64,000 nt of DNA from JAVJSF01 sp040219555 (lineage in GTDB: Bacteria > Actinomycetota > Thermoleophilia > Miltoncostaeales > Miltoncostaeaceae): assembly GCA_040219555.1 (NCBI GenBank), contig JAVJSF010000015.1:1-64000 (forward strand). Reading direction: 5' to 3'. Both the position numbers and the translations under genes were made by a program. Positions 30,717-40,926 of this stretch are shown in pieces; the first letter of the stretch is position 1; each line of letters starts with the position of its first letter. The notes beneath the pieces were generated by a model. It was not told where the DNA came from and ran no database searches. It worked only from the letters and a program-made list of their open reading frames with translations.

Positions 30717-32858
30717 TCAGCCCTCCGAGGAGTCCCCGTCGGTGGCCGGCGCGGCCTTCTTGCGCGGGGCCCGGCGGCGCTTGGGCTTCTCCTCGGCGGC
30801 CGGCGACTCGGCGTCGGAGGTCGTGGCCTCGGCGGGCGCGTCGGCCGCGGCCGGCTCGGCCTTCTTGCGCGGCGCGGCGCGCCGGCGCTTGGGCTTCTCG
30901 TCGGCCGCGGAGGTCTCCGCGTCGTCGGAGGAGGTGGCCTCGGCGGGCGCGTCGGGCGCGGCCGGCTCGGCCTTCTTGCGCGGGGCGGCGCGCCGGCGCT
31001 TGGGCTTCTCCTCGCCCGGGTTCTCGCCGTCGGCGGGGGCGTCCGCAGCTGCGGAGGCGTCGGCGGGCTCCTGCTCGGCGGCCGGCTCGGCCTTCTTGCG
31101 CGTGCTGGCCCGGCGGCGCTTGGGCTTCTCGTCGGCCGCCGGGGTCTCCTCGGTCCCCGGGGCGTCCGCGGCCGGCTCGGCCGGCTCCTGGTCGCCGGCC
31201 GGCTGGGCCTTCGCACGCGCGCTGGCCCGGCGGCGCTTGGGCTTCTCCTCGGGCACCGGGGTCTCCTCGGTCGCCGGGGCGTCCGCGGCGGCGGTGGCCG
31301 CGGCCGGTGTCTCCTCGGCGCCGGCCTCGGCCGGCTGCCCGGCGTCCTGAGTCGTGCCGGCGGCACCCCCGGAGCGTCGGCGCACCCGGCGGCCGCCCGG
31401 GGCGGGCGCCGGCGACGACGCGGCCTCATCCGGGACGGATCCGGCGTCGGCGGGCACGGCCTGCGCGATCGCGGGGACATCCGCCGGTGCATCGGCGGGA
31501 GCCTGCGCGTCGGGCGTGGCCTGCGACGCGGCGCCGGTGGAGCGCCTCTTGCGGCGTCGGCCACCCGAGGAGGCGGGGGGCTCATCGCCCCCGGGCTCCT
31601 CGGAGGCCGGCTCCTCGGCGCTCGGAGTGGTGGCCGGGTCGGTGGACGCCCCGGCGTTCGTCGCCTCGTCGGGGGTCGCGTCGCCACCGCCTCCGCGTCG
31701 GCGGCGGCGGCGCGGCTTGCCCCCGCCGGATTCGGCGCCCGCGGCGTCATCGGACGACGGGGTGTCGCTCGCCTCCGCCAGCTTCGGCACCTCGGCGTCG
31801 AGCTCCGGGCCGAGCATGATCATGTCCTCGTAGGAGATCGGCTCGGACAGCGGCGGCAGGCCGCTGAGGTCCGCGTCCTGCGTCGGGGTGACGACGACCT
31901 CGAACACCTCGGCGGCCTCGGCGATCTCCGCCGGGTCGACGGCCGGGGTGGGGCCCCCGTCCGAGCGCCGGCCCCGACGGCGCCGGCGCCGGTCGCCGCC
32001 GGCCTCGTCGGCGGACCGCTCGGCCGGGGCCTGGGCGGGGGCGGCCGCGGGGGCCGAGGCGACCGCGGTGGGCGGGGGCGGGGCCGGGGTCGCGCCGCGC
32101 AGCGAGTCGGACAGCTCAACGCGGTACGTGCCGCTGCGCGGGTCGGTCTCGATGCGCAGTCCGCCCTTGGCGGACACGTCCTCGAGCATCTTGGAGAAGG
32201 TCGAGTAGCCGTGGTCGCTCTCGTCGAAGGCCGGGTACTTGCGGCGCATGGAGTCCTTCACCACGCTGGCCAGCGGCCACTCCACGCCCTCGCGCTGCAG
32301 GGCCACCAGGGTCTCCTGGAGCAGTTCCGCCGGGTCGACGCCCGCGCCACCGCCGCCGGCGCTCCCGGAGCGCGTCCCGCCGCGGCCCGAGCGGGCCGCC
32401 AGCAGGTCGTAGAAGATGAACTCATCGCAGTTGGCGATCAGCAGATCGCTGGCCGACTCGCGGTTGCCCACGCCGATGACGCGCTTGTTCAGCTCGCGCA
32501 GCTTGCCCACCAGCGGCGAGAAGTCAGAGTCGCCCGACACCAGCACGAACGTGTCGACGTGCGAGAGGCTGTACGCCCACTCCATCGCGTCGACCACCAT
32601 CTGGATGTCCGCGCGGTTCTTGGCACCCTCGCGTGCGGAGGGCATCTCGATGAGGTTCAGGCCCGCGTTCTGCAACTCGTGGCGCGCGTCCCGGTAGCGG
32701 CTCCAGTCGGCGTACGCGCGCTTGACGATCACCCGGCCCTTCTCGGCGAGCCGGTTGAGGATCAGGTGGATGTCGAAGTCGCCTCGGCCCTTGGCCCCGG
32801 GACGGGCCATGTTCTCGAAGTCGACCAGCACGGCGAGTGAGCTCTCGTGCTCGGCCAT
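30717..32858 (-). CDS. NYN-LOTUS protein with long basic repeat tail
   Basis: 713 residues. The N-terminal NYN (PIN-like) nuclease domain (about 7-155) shows the acidic active site: Asp13 in VLVDFENMAR, Asp84 in KNRADIQMVVDAM, Asp110 and Asp112 in LVSGDSDFSPLVGKL. A LOTUS/OST-HTH domain follows (about 174-250; LLQETLVALQREGVEWPLAS, GYSTFSKMLEDVSAKGG, GTYRVEL). The rest, about 460 residues, is low-complexity: acidic Ala/Pro/Glu stretches alternate with basic patches (GGDRRRRRRGRR, KPRRRRRRGGGG) and, at the end, five copies of EKPKRRRA or DEKPKRRRA. NYN domains cut RNA, and LOTUS domains bind RNA including G-quadruplexes in known cases. The basic tail probably adds nucleic-acid binding. ATG 32858 is supported by the family start. 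Confidence 0.85.
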   Translation of the reverse strand: MAEHESSLAVLVDFENMARPGAKGRGDFDIHLILNRLAEKGRVIVKRAYADWSRYRDARHELQNAGLNLIEMPSAREGAKNRADIQMVVDAMEWAYSLSHVDTFVLVSGDSDFSPLVGKLRELNKRVIGVGNRESASDLLIANCDEFIFYDLLAARSGRGGTRSGSAGGGGAGVDPAELLQETLVALQREGVEWPLASVVKDSMRRKYPAFDESDHGYSTFSKMLEDVSAKGGLRIETDPRSGTYRVELSDSLRGATPAPPPPTAVASAPAAAPAQAPAERSADEAGGDRRRRRRGRRSDGGPTPAVDPAEIAEAAEVFEVVVTPTQDADLSGLPPLSEPISYEDMIMLGPELDAEVPKLAEASDTPSSDDAAGAESGGGKPRRRRRRGGGGDATPDEATNAGASTDPATTPSAEEPASEEPGGDEPPASSGGRRRKRRSTGAASQATPDAQAPADAPADVPAIAQAVPADAGSVPDEAASSPAPAPGGRRVRRRSGGAAGTTQDAGQPAEAGAEETPAAATAAADAPATEETPVPEEKPKRRRASARAKAQPAGDQEPAEPAADAPGTEETPAADEKPKRRRASTRKKAEPAAEQEPADASAAADAPADGENPGEEKPKRRRAAPRKKAEPAAPDAPAEATSSDDAETSAADEKPKRRRAAPRKKAEPAAADAPAEATTSDAESPAAEEKPKRRRAPRKKAAPATDGDSSEG
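30730..31265 (-). repeat. In-frame tandem repeats in the NYN-LOTUS gene
   Basis: The last 180 or so codons hold five units of about 30-50 residues, each with (E/D)EKPKRRRA then (A/S)(P/T)RKKAEPA and an acidic spacer rich in Ala, Glu and Asp. The DNA repeats GCCGGCTCGGCCTTCTTGCG and GGCGCTTGGGCTTCTC (plus-strand reading) recur with near identity. Such tracts change length easily by slippage or recombination. Confidence 0.8.
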
Positions 32859-33186
32859 GGGGCCTCCAGAATCTGTCGGTATGCCGCGGATGCCGCGGCG
32901 GATCAGGCGGCGTCGGTGCCGTCCGCGACCCGTCCCGCCGGGAGAGGCGCCCCTCGTCTCGCGATCATGTCGCGCGCGGCGCCGGCCCGTCGAGCCCCGT
33001 CGCGGGGGACCCATGCCGATGTCCCGCCCGTGGGCAGGACGGGCCCACACTAGCACCGCATCGCCGCGACACCGCTGTGGGGCCATCCGCAGCGGTCCGC
33101 CGCGGCGTATCCCCCTCGACTAGACTCCCCCGGCGTTACCGAGAAACGGCACCGCAGGTGCGAGACCCCCGCCAAGGAATGTGTGA
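32859..33186. promoter_or_regulatory. Divergent promoter region between the NYN-LOTUS and citrate synthase genes
   Basis: No gene is supported in these 328 bp. TAGACT at 33121-33126 is a plausible -10 box for citrate synthase, with a 60-base leader; the same hexamer occurs upstream of yqeY. For the minus strand, TAGTGT (33056-33051) is a weaker candidate far upstream of the NYN-LOTUS start. The long leaders on both sides leave room for regulation, but I see no recognisable riboswitch. Confidence 0.4.
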
Positions 33187-34491
33187 ATGACGACCCAGCA
33201 GCCGGCAGGATCCGAGACGCTCACGGTCACCGACAACCGGACGGGTTCGACGTACGAGATCCCGATCGTCGACGAGACGATCCGCGCCATGGACCTCCGT
33301 CAGATCAAGGTCAAAGAGGACGACTTCGGCCTCATGACCTACGACCCCGCGTTCATGAACACGGCGTCCTGCCGCAGCGCCGTCACCTTCATCGATGGTG
33401 ACCGTGGCATCCTCGAGTACCGCGGCTACCCCATCGAGCAGCTCGCCGAGAAGAGCACATTCCTCGAGGTGGCGTACCTGCTGGTGTTCGGCGAGCTGCC
33501 GACCCAGCCGCAGCTCGACCAGTGGGTGCACGACATCACCCACCACACGTTCGTCCACGAGAACGTCAAGTCGTTCATCGACGGCTTCCGCTACGACGCC
33601 CACCCGATGGGGATGCTCCAGTCCGGGGTCGGTGCTCTCAGCACCTTCTACCCCGAGGCGAAGAACATCGGCGACGCGGACAACCGCTACCAGCAGATCG
33701 TCCGCCTGATCGCCAAGATGCCGACCCTGGGCGCGTGGTCGTACCGCCACAGCCAGGGCATGCCGTACGTCTACCCGAACAACGAGCTGTCGTACGCCTC
33801 GAACTTCCTGTCGATGCTGTTCTCGATCGGCGGCGGCGAGCACCGGCCCGACCCGCGCATCGAGCGCGCGCTGGACGTGCTCTTCATCCTCCACGCCGAC
33901 CACGAGCAGAACTGCTCCACCTCTGCGGTGCGCAGCGTGGGCTCCTCGCAGGTGGACCCCTACTCGGCGGTCGCCGCCGGCGTATCGGCCCTCTACGGCC
34001 CGCTGCACGGCGGGGCCAACGAGGACGTCCTGAAGATGCTCCGCCGCATCGGCTCGGTGGAGAACATCCCGGACTTCATCCAGGGCGTGAAGGACCGCCG
34101 CGAGCTCCTGATGGGCTTCGGGCACCGGGTCTACAAGAACTTCGACCCGCGCGCGAAGATCATCAAGAAGTCGTGCGACGAGGTCTTCGAGGTCACCGGG
34201 GTCAACCCGCTGCTGGCCATCGCCGTGGAGCTCGAGCGCATCGCCCTCGAGGACGAGTTCTTCGTGCAGCGCAAGCTCTACCCGAACGTCGACTTCTACT
34301 CGGGCCTGATCTACGAGGCGCTCGGCATGCCCGCCGAGATGTTCACGGTGCTCTTCGCCATCGGCCGCACGCCGGGCTGGGTGGCGCAGTGGCAGGAGAT
34401 GGCCACCGACAAGGAGCAGAAGATCTCGCGGCCGCGCCAGATCTACACCGGCGCCCGCGCGCGCGACTACGTGGGGATCGGCAGCCGCTGA
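33187..34491 (+). CDS. gltA: Citrate synthase
   Basis: A 434-residue type II-like citrate synthase that condenses oxaloacetate and acetyl-CoA in the TCA cycle. Catalytic residues are in LHADHEQNCSTSAVR (His), GPLHGGANEDVLKMLRRIG (His) and YPNVDFYSGLIYEALGMP (Asp). GFGHRVYKNFDPRAKIIKK holds the oxaloacetate-binding His and Arg. The N-terminal extension (about 60 residues before CRSAVTFIDGDRGILEYRGY) is the type found in hexameric enzymes, which are often inhibited by NADH. ATG 33187 has AAGGAA upstream. It is monocistronic, ending in a perfect 16-bp terminator stem. Malate synthase is encoded 5 kb downstream on the other strand. Confidence 0.97.
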   Translation: MTTQQPAGSETLTVTDNRTGSTYEIPIVDETIRAMDLRQIKVKEDDFGLMTYDPAFMNTASCRSAVTFIDGDRGILEYRGYPIEQLAEKSTFLEVAYLLVFGELPTQPQLDQWVHDITHHTFVHENVKSFIDGFRYDAHPMGMLQSGVGALSTFYPEAKNIGDADNRYQQIVRLIAKMPTLGAWSYRHSQGMPYVYPNNELSYASNFLSMLFSIGGGEHRPDPRIERALDVLFILHADHEQNCSTSAVRSVGSSQVDPYSAVAAGVSALYGPLHGGANEDVLKMLRRIGSVENIPDFIQGVKDRRELLMGFGHRVYKNFDPRAKIIKKSCDEVFEVTGVNPLLAIAVELERIALEDEFFVQRKLYPNVDFYSGLIYEALGMPAEMFTVLFAIGRTPGWVAQWQEMATDKEQKISRPRQIYTGARARDYVGIGSR

Positions 34492-34500
34492 TCCGCACCG

Positions 34501-34534
34501 CGAGGGTGCGCCGGCCACGGCCGGCGCACCCTCG
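34501..34534 (+). terminator. Terminator after citrate synthase
   Basis: A perfect 16-bp inverted repeat (CGAGGGTGCGCCGGCC / GGCCGGCGCACCCTCG) with a 2-nt centre, 9 bases after the stop codon. Confidence 0.85.
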
Positions 34535-34576
34535 TCGCGGGCGGCGACCGGCGGGCGGCGGCGCTATCGTGGCCGC

Positions 34577-34861
34577 ATGACCGACGATCCGCAGCCCGAC
34601 ATCCGCGCCGCGGTACGCGCGCTCGGCGACGAGTTCTCGCGCGCGTTCCGGCAGGCTGAGACCATGGTGCGCGCCGCCTGCGACGACCTGGGGTCGTTCG
34701 CCGGCGACGCACGCCGGCCACACGCCGGCGGAACACCGCCCACCCCCACCCAGGAGTCGCCTGTGGACACCCTCCGCCAGCTCGCCGCCCTGCATGCCGA
34801 GGGTGTCATCACCACGGCCGAGTTCGACGCCAAGAAGGCCCAGATCCTGGAGCGCATCTGA
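34577..34861 (+). CDS. SHOCT-domain small protein
   Basis: 94 residues. An N-terminal helical segment (IRAAVRALGDEFSRAFRQAE) and a Pro/Thr linker precede a C-terminal SHOCT domain (about 64-94; LRQLAALHAEGVITTAEFDA then KKAQILERI), which is a short two-helix module seen at the ends of many bacterial proteins and thought to aid oligomerisation or protein contacts. The function of this protein is unknown. Its stop overlaps the next start by one base (TGATG), suggesting coupled translation of the three small genes here. Confidence 0.75.
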   Translation: MTDDPQPDIRAAVRALGDEFSRAFRQAETMVRAACDDLGSFAGDARRPHAGGTPPTPTQESPVDTLRQLAALHAEGVITTAEFDAKKAQILERI

Positions 34862-35220
34862 TGGCGGCCGCGCCCGAGGCCTGGGGGCCCCTGGTCGACA
34901 CGCTCGAGCCGCACGTCACGCCGGAGTGGGCGCGCTATGCCCGCGAGTACGGCGGCCAGGACTGGATCCGCCTGATCCTCCTGGTGGACGCGCACCATCA
35001 GCTCAGCAGCCCGCGCGTCGCCGAGAAGGTGGCCATGACCATGGCCGACCTGGCCGGGGAGCGCGACAAGGAGCGCGAGGGCTGGGAGGCCATCCGCACC
35101 GCCGCCGGTGAGGCGCGGGTGGGCCTGGTGATGCGCATGGCCGATGCGGCCGAGGAACTGCTCAGCGAGGAGCACCGGGTGCTGTTCGCGCGCTCCATCG
35201 AGCCGCACGCGCCGCGCTGA
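34861..35220 (+). CDS. Hypothetical protein, helical
   Basis: 119 residues, mostly predicted helix (WGPLVDTLEPHVTPEWARYA, YGGQDWIRLILLVDAHHQLS, AEKVAMTMADLAGERDKERE). I do not recognise a family. It has no signal peptide or membrane segment, so it is probably cytosolic. It is tightly linked to the SHOCT gene before it (one-base overlap) and lies 13 bases before a SnoaL-like gene. Confidence 0.65.
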   Translation: MAAAPEAWGPLVDTLEPHVTPEWARYAREYGGQDWIRLILLVDAHHQLSSPRVAEKVAMTMADLAGERDKEREGWEAIRTAAGEARVGLVMRMADAAEELLSEEHRVLFARSIEPHAPR

Positions 35221-35233
35221 GCGAGGAGCACCG

Positions 35234-35563
35234 CTGAGTACCCACCCCACCGACGCCGACCGCGAGCGGACCGCGCGGCCGGTGCTCGAAGCCCTGGCCG
35301 CGGCGGTCGCCGGCGGCGATGCCGGCGCGGTTGCGGCGCTCTATGACGCCGAGGTGCCCTGGCTGGGGCCGGACGGGGCCAGGGTGGGCGCCGGCCCGGC
35401 CGCCGAGCGCCACCTGGCCATCGCCGCAGACGCCGTCGCCTGGGACCCGCCCCAGCAGAGCGGCGCGAAGGCCGTGCTGCGCTGGCGGGCCGCCGACGGC
35501 CGGCGCGGGAGCCTCGTGGTCGAGGTACGGCGCGGTGTGGTGGTGTTCGCCGCGGAGACTTGA
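35234..35563 (+). CDS. SnoaL/NTF2-like protein with possible CTG start
   Basis: About 109 residues. The pattern (VLEALAAAVAGGDAGAVAAL, YDAEVPWLGPDGARVGAG, VVEVRRGVVVFAAE) fits a small NTF2-like domain. In frame there is no ATG or TTG near the N-terminus. GAGGAG at 35224-35229 points to a CTG at 35234 as start (LSTHPTDADRERTARP). The next candidate, GTG 35282, would cut into the first helix and has no ribosome-binding site. The function is unknown. The gene ends in a stem shared with the convergent gene. Confidence 0.6.
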   Translation: MSTHPTDADRERTARPVLEALAAAVAGGDAGAVAALYDAEVPWLGPDGARVGAGPAAERHLAIAADAVAWDPPQQSGAKAVLRWRAADGRRGSLVVEVRRGVVVFAAET

Positions 35564-35564
35564 C

Positions 35565-35588
35565 GGCCGGCGGGCACTCCCGCCGGCC
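35565..35588. terminator. Bidirectional terminator
   Basis: A perfect 10-bp stem GGCCGGCGGG / CCCGCCGGCC with loop CACT fills the 28 bp between two convergent genes. Confidence 0.75.
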
Positions 35589-35591
35589 GGG

Positions 35592-36155
35592 TCAGCGACC
35601 GGGCGGCAGGATGCGGAAGGCGCCGGTGCGGCCCCCGGACACATCGCGCCCCGCTCGTGCGGTGAGCCGAACCCGGTAGACGCCTGGCCCCAGCACCCGC
35701 CGCCCCACGCGCGCACCGTCCAGGACGATGACGAACTCGCCCTCGGCGCGCCGGCGGGCGACCCCCAGCGTCACCCGCCGGCGACACGGTCGCGCGCCCG
35801 CCCGCACCAGCGCGCGGGCCGGAGCGAGACAGGCGCCGCCGCGCATCCGGCCCGGCAGGTTCCTCTGCACCTGCAGGCGCAGGAGGACCGGCCGGTCGAC
35901 GATGCCGCCGAAGGTGATGTCCCCGCGCCGCCCGCCGAGCGTGAGGAAGCCGGAGGTGCGCGGGGCGATGATCAGGCGCCCCAGCCGGGGCGGGCCCGGC
36001 GGCGGCTCGACCGGCGCCACGACGCTGCTCCCCGGCGCGCCCGACGGGTCCTGACCGGCCGCCACGGCCGCCCCGAACCCGAGGAGGACGGCGGCCGCCC
36101 CCATGGCGACGCGACGCGCGCCGGGGACGTCGCGGGTGAGGCTGGGGATGGTCAC
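35592..36155 (-). CDS. Exported protein of unknown function
   Basis: 187 residues from a GTG start that overlaps the stop of the upstream SixA-like gene. The N-terminus has basic residues then a hydrophobic stretch (VAMGAAAVLLGFGAAVAAG), a likely signal peptide or anchor. The mature part is rich in beta-type alternation and arginine (RLGRLIIAPRTSGFLTLGGR, RGDITFGGIVDRPVLLRLQV, VYRVRLTARAGRDV). Two cysteines about 17 residues apart (GACLAP and RPCRRR) may form a disulfide. I do not recognise the family. Confidence 0.6.
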   Translation of the reverse strand: MTIPSLTRDVPGARRVAMGAAAVLLGFGAAVAAGQDPSGAPGSSVVAPVEPPPGPPRLGRLIIAPRTSGFLTLGGRRGDITFGGIVDRPVLLRLQVQRNLPGRMRGGACLAPARALVRAGARPCRRRVTLGVARRRAEGEFVIVLDGARVGRRVLGPGVYRVRLTARAGRDVSGGRTGAFRILPPGR

Positions 36156-36649
36156 GGGGCACTCCCGGGGTCGGCCAGCGCACGCAGCGCCGAGGGTGGG
36201 TAAAGGGCACGAAGGTAGCCGCCATGAGCTCGGAGGGCGTCGGCCTCGATCACCGCGAGGGCACCCTTGCGGAACTCCACCAGTCCACCGGTGAGTTCGG
36301 CGACGATCCCGGACATGTCCGGCTGATGGCCGCAGGCCAGCACGCAGCCGGCGTCCGGGTGGGCCCCCAGGGCATCCGCCAGACGATCGAGCTCGGCCCC
36401 CGGCGACAGCCGGGGATCCTCGTGCACGGGTATCCCCAGCGCCTCCCCCACGATCGCGGCGGTCTGGCGGCACCGCGTGAGCGGGCTGCTGATGACGACC
36501 TCGGCTCCCAGCCCAAGCTGTACCAGGCCGCGCGCTGCCACCTCCATCTGCGCCCGCCCGCCGTCGGTGAGCGCGCGGGGCTCGTCGCGGAAGCCGGTGG
36601 CCGGGCCGGCATCCTCGGCCACCCCGTGGCGCATCAGCAGCAGCCTCAT
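36152..36649 (-). CDS. SixA-like histidine phosphatase
   Basis: A 165-residue member of the histidine phosphatase branch. The catalytic motif is LLLMRHGVAED (Arg7-His8-Gly9), followed by EVVISSPLTRCRQTAAIVGE and the second His in VLACGHQPDMSGIVAEL. E. coli SixA removes phosphate from phosphohistidine in signalling proteins; related enzymes act on small phosphorylated compounds. The length is typical for SixA. The neighbour upstream is a cyclic-di-GMP enzyme, but there is no direct evidence that they work together. Confidence 0.88.
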   Translation of the reverse strand: MRLLLMRHGVAEDAGPATGFRDEPRALTDGGRAQMEVAARGLVQLGLGAEVVISSPLTRCRQTAAIVGEALGIPVHEDPRLSPGAELDRLADALGAHPDAGCVLACGHQPDMSGIVAELTGGLVEFRKGALAVIEADALRAHGGYLRALYPPSALRALADPGSAP

Positions 36650-36656
36650 GGACGCA

Positions 36657-39071
36657 TCATGCCGATGCGGCGCCTCCGGGGTGCCCCTCGTGCAACTCCA
36701 CCAGCAGCGCGGCCAGTTCCGGATCGAACTGGCTGCCGGCGCAGCGGCGGACCTCGGTCAGGCCGTCCTCCAGGTCCAGAGCGTCCTTGTAGGCACGCAT
36801 CGAGGTCATGACGTCCCAGGCGTCCGAGAGCGCCAGGATGCGACCGCCCTCGCTGATCCGCTCGCCCGTCAGGCCCAGCGGGTAGCCGCGACCGTCGATC
36901 CGCTCGTGGTGCTCGCGGATCCAGCGCACCTGCTCGGGGTGCAGCACCTCGTCGGCGATCTCGGCGCCCAGGTCAGGGTGGGTGCGGATGAGGTCGAACT
37001 CGTCGTCGTCCAGCCGTCCCGGCTTGAACAGCACCGCGTCGGGGATCCCGATCTTGCCGACGTCGTGCAGCAGCGCCGCCTCGCGCAGCTTGGCGCGGCG
37101 CTCGTCGTCCCAGCCGCGGACGGCGGCCAGGCGGTCGGCGCAGTCGGCCACCCGCTCGGAGTGGCGGCGGGTGAGCGGATCCTTGGCGTCGACGGCGCGG
37201 GCCAGGGCGCGGATGCCCAGAAGCGCCTGGTGGCGGGCCAGATGGTCGGCCCGCTCGGCGTGCGAGAGCTCGCGCACCACGTCGGGCTCGTAGAGGCAGA
37301 CCCCGTCGCGCCCGTGGTCCTTCGCCCAGTAGAGGGCGCCGTCGGCCAGCCGGAACAGATCGACGGCGTTCTCGGCGCGGACCAGCTCGCACACGCCGGC
37401 CGAGACCGTCACCGCCTGACCGGACGCACGCCGGCCGCGCACCAGCGTACGCGCCCGCTCGGCCTGCCGGGCGGCGGTGTCGCCATCCGCCTCGGGAAGG
37501 ATCCAGGCGAACTCGTCCCCTCCGATGCGCGCGATGAGGTCGCCGGGGCGCGCCAGCCCGCCCATCAGGTCGCCGAGATCGGCGATGAGCGCGTCACCTG
37601 CCTGGTGGCCGAGCTTGTCGTTGACGGCCTTGAAGTGGTCGACGTCGAGCAGGACCAGGCTGAGGGGGCGCCCGTGGGTGCGCGAGCGCGCGACCTCCAG
37701 GCGCAGCCGGTCGTGGAACACCCGGTGGTTCGCCAGGCCCGTCAGCGGGTCGTGCTCGGCCTGGGAGGCCAGGCGGGCGCGGGCCTCGGCGTTGGACACC
37801 GCCAGCGCGATCAACTCGCCCACGCGGGCGAGGCGGTCCGGGGCGTCGGCCGCCAGGGTGCCGCCCGCGGGGGCCGCAACCAGCACCGCGCCCCAGAGCC
37901 GGCCGGCCACCCGCACCGGATGGGCCAGCCCCGACCCGCACCCGTCGATCAGGCCCATCCGACCGGCCGGGTCGCTGACGGCCGCCAGGGCGGAGTAGTC
38001 GGCCACCGCGGCCTGGCGGCCGGTGCGGAAGACCCGGGCCAGGGCCCCCTCGCCGCTGAGGGGCCGTCGCCGGTCCACCCCGCGCCCGGGCTCGGGCTCG
38101 GGCCACAGGCCCACCAGGTCGGCGGTGTCACCGTCGAAGCGCGCCACCAGGCCCAGGGCGGAGCCCAGGAGGGCCGCCATCACCTCGGCCGCGGCGGCGC
38201 ACACCTCGTCGACCGGCGCCTCCACGGCGACCCGCATGGTCAGCCGCCTCAGCGCCTCACGCTCGTCGGCGGCGCGCCGCAACTGCTCCTCGGCCGCCAC
38301 GGCGTCGCTGTCGTCGCGGACCACGACGGTGTAGACGGCCGGGGGGCCGTCCGTGGCCCCGAAGGACAGCCTCACGGGGAAGGTGGTGCCGTCGGCACGC
38401 CGGGCCAGCAGGCGCGGGCCAGGACCGGGATCGCCCCCGCCGGCGGGCGGGAATGGGAGCGTGGCCTCGTCTGCACCGGACGCGAGGAGGTCGTGGAGGT
38501 GGCGGCCGGCGAACTCGGCGGCGGGGATTCCGAACTGGCGCGCCGCGGCCGGGTTGACCTCGGTGATGCGGCCGTCGGGATCGAGCACCAGGATGCCGTC
38601 GGCGGCGGTCTCGACGATGGCGCGGTTCAGGCGCTCGGCTCGCTGGAGGTCCGAGAGGTCGTGCATGATCCCGACGAACTGGCGCTGCTCGCCCACCCGG
38701 ACCTCGCCCACCGTGAGGCGCAGCGGGAACAGGGTCCCGTCGGCGCGCAGCCCCTCCACGTCGCGCCCGGTGCCGATGATCCGCGCCTCGCCCGTGCTGA
38801 GGTAGCGCGCGAGCTGCTGGCCGTGCTGTTCGCGCTCCGGCCCGTTCGGCATGAGGATCCGGACGTTCTCCCCGATGGCGTCCTCGGCACGGTGGCCGAA
38901 CAGCCGCTCCGCCCCCGCGTTGAAGCTGCGGATGCGCCCGGACGCATCGATGGCGACGATGGCGTCGTTGGCGGAACTCAGCAGCGCGGCGAGCTGTGCC
39001 TCGGCCTCGGACGCGGCCCGGGCTTCCGGGGGTTCGGGCTCTGCGTCGTGCGGTCGGCTGCCGGCGTCCAT
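36657..39071 (-). CDS. PAS-PAS-GAF-GGDEF-HD-GYP cyclic-di-GMP protein
   Basis: 804 residues. Domains in order: PAS 1 (about 25-145; LLSSANDAIVAIDASGRIRS), PAS 2 (about 150-265; IVETAADGILVLDPDGRITE), GAF (about 275-425), GGDEF (about 435-590; HDPLTGLANHRVFHDRL, intact ARIGGDEFAWIL with an RPGD inhibitory-site motif five residues before GGDEF), and HD-GYP (about 620-800; ALLHDVGKIGIPDAV, REHHERIDGRGYPLGLTG). Both output domains keep their key residues, so the protein could both make and degrade c-di-GMP, with the sensory domains choosing the direction. GGAGGGACCCCC precedes ATG 39071. No transmembrane segment is seen, so it is cytosolic. Confidence 0.93.
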   Translation of the reverse strand: MDAGSRPHDAEPEPPEARAASEAEAQLAALLSSANDAIVAIDASGRIRSFNAGAERLFGHRAEDAIGENVRILMPNGPEREQHGQQLARYLSTGEARIIGTGRDVEGLRADGTLFPLRLTVGEVRVGEQRQFVGIMHDLSDLQRAERLNRAIVETAADGILVLDPDGRITEVNPAAARQFGIPAAEFAGRHLHDLLASGADEATLPFPPAGGGDPGPGPRLLARRADGTTFPVRLSFGATDGPPAVYTVVVRDDSDAVAAEEQLRRAADEREALRRLTMRVAVEAPVDEVCAAAAEVMAALLGSALGLVARFDGDTADLVGLWPEPEPGRGVDRRRPLSGEGALARVFRTGRQAAVADYSALAAVSDPAGRMGLIDGCGSGLAHPVRVAGRLWGAVLVAAPAGGTLAADAPDRLARVGELIALAVSNAEARARLASQAEHDPLTGLANHRVFHDRLRLEVARSRTHGRPLSLVLLDVDHFKAVNDKLGHQAGDALIADLGDLMGGLARPGDLIARIGGDEFAWILPEADGDTAARQAERARTLVRGRRASGQAVTVSAGVCELVRAENAVDLFRLADGALYWAKDHGRDGVCLYEPDVVRELSHAERADHLARHQALLGIRALARAVDAKDPLTRRHSERVADCADRLAAVRGWDDERRAKLREAALLHDVGKIGIPDAVLFKPGRLDDDEFDLIRTHPDLGAEIADEVLHPEQVRWIREHHERIDGRGYPLGLTGERISEGGRILALSDAWDVMTSMRAYKDALDLEDGLTEVRRCAGSQFDPELAALLVELHEGHPGGAASA

Positions 39072-39095
39072 GGGGGTCCCTCCCCGCCGAGTGAC

Positions 39096-39124
39096 GGGAG
39101 GGTGGCCGGGCACGCCACCCTCCC
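39096..39124 (-). terminator. Terminator after malate synthase
   Basis: A perfect 11-bp stem (GGGAGGGTGGC / GCCACCCTCCC) with a 7-nt loop, 12 bases after the malate synthase stop on the minus strand. Confidence 0.7.
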
Positions 39125-39135
39125 TCGATGACGTC

Positions 39136-40731
<1,596 letters not shown>

Positions 40732-40926
40732 GGTCGGCGACGACACCTTTCGTGGATGCGACAGGGACGGGACGCCGGGATGCGGCACCGTCACGGGCCC
40801 GCGTGCGGGCGGACACGGAGCGGCCGTCGGCGGCTCCGGCACGCGGGTCAGCCTAACGGACCGCGTGCGGGGCCGGGTAGCACCCCCGCGCGCCACGCAG
40901 GGGCCCGCGGGGCGTCGCCGAAGCGG

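Noticed and set aside
36657..39071. Degenerate (inactive) GGDEF or HD-GYP domain
   Set aside because: Both GGDEF and the HD/GYP motifs are intact, so I do not class either as inactive.
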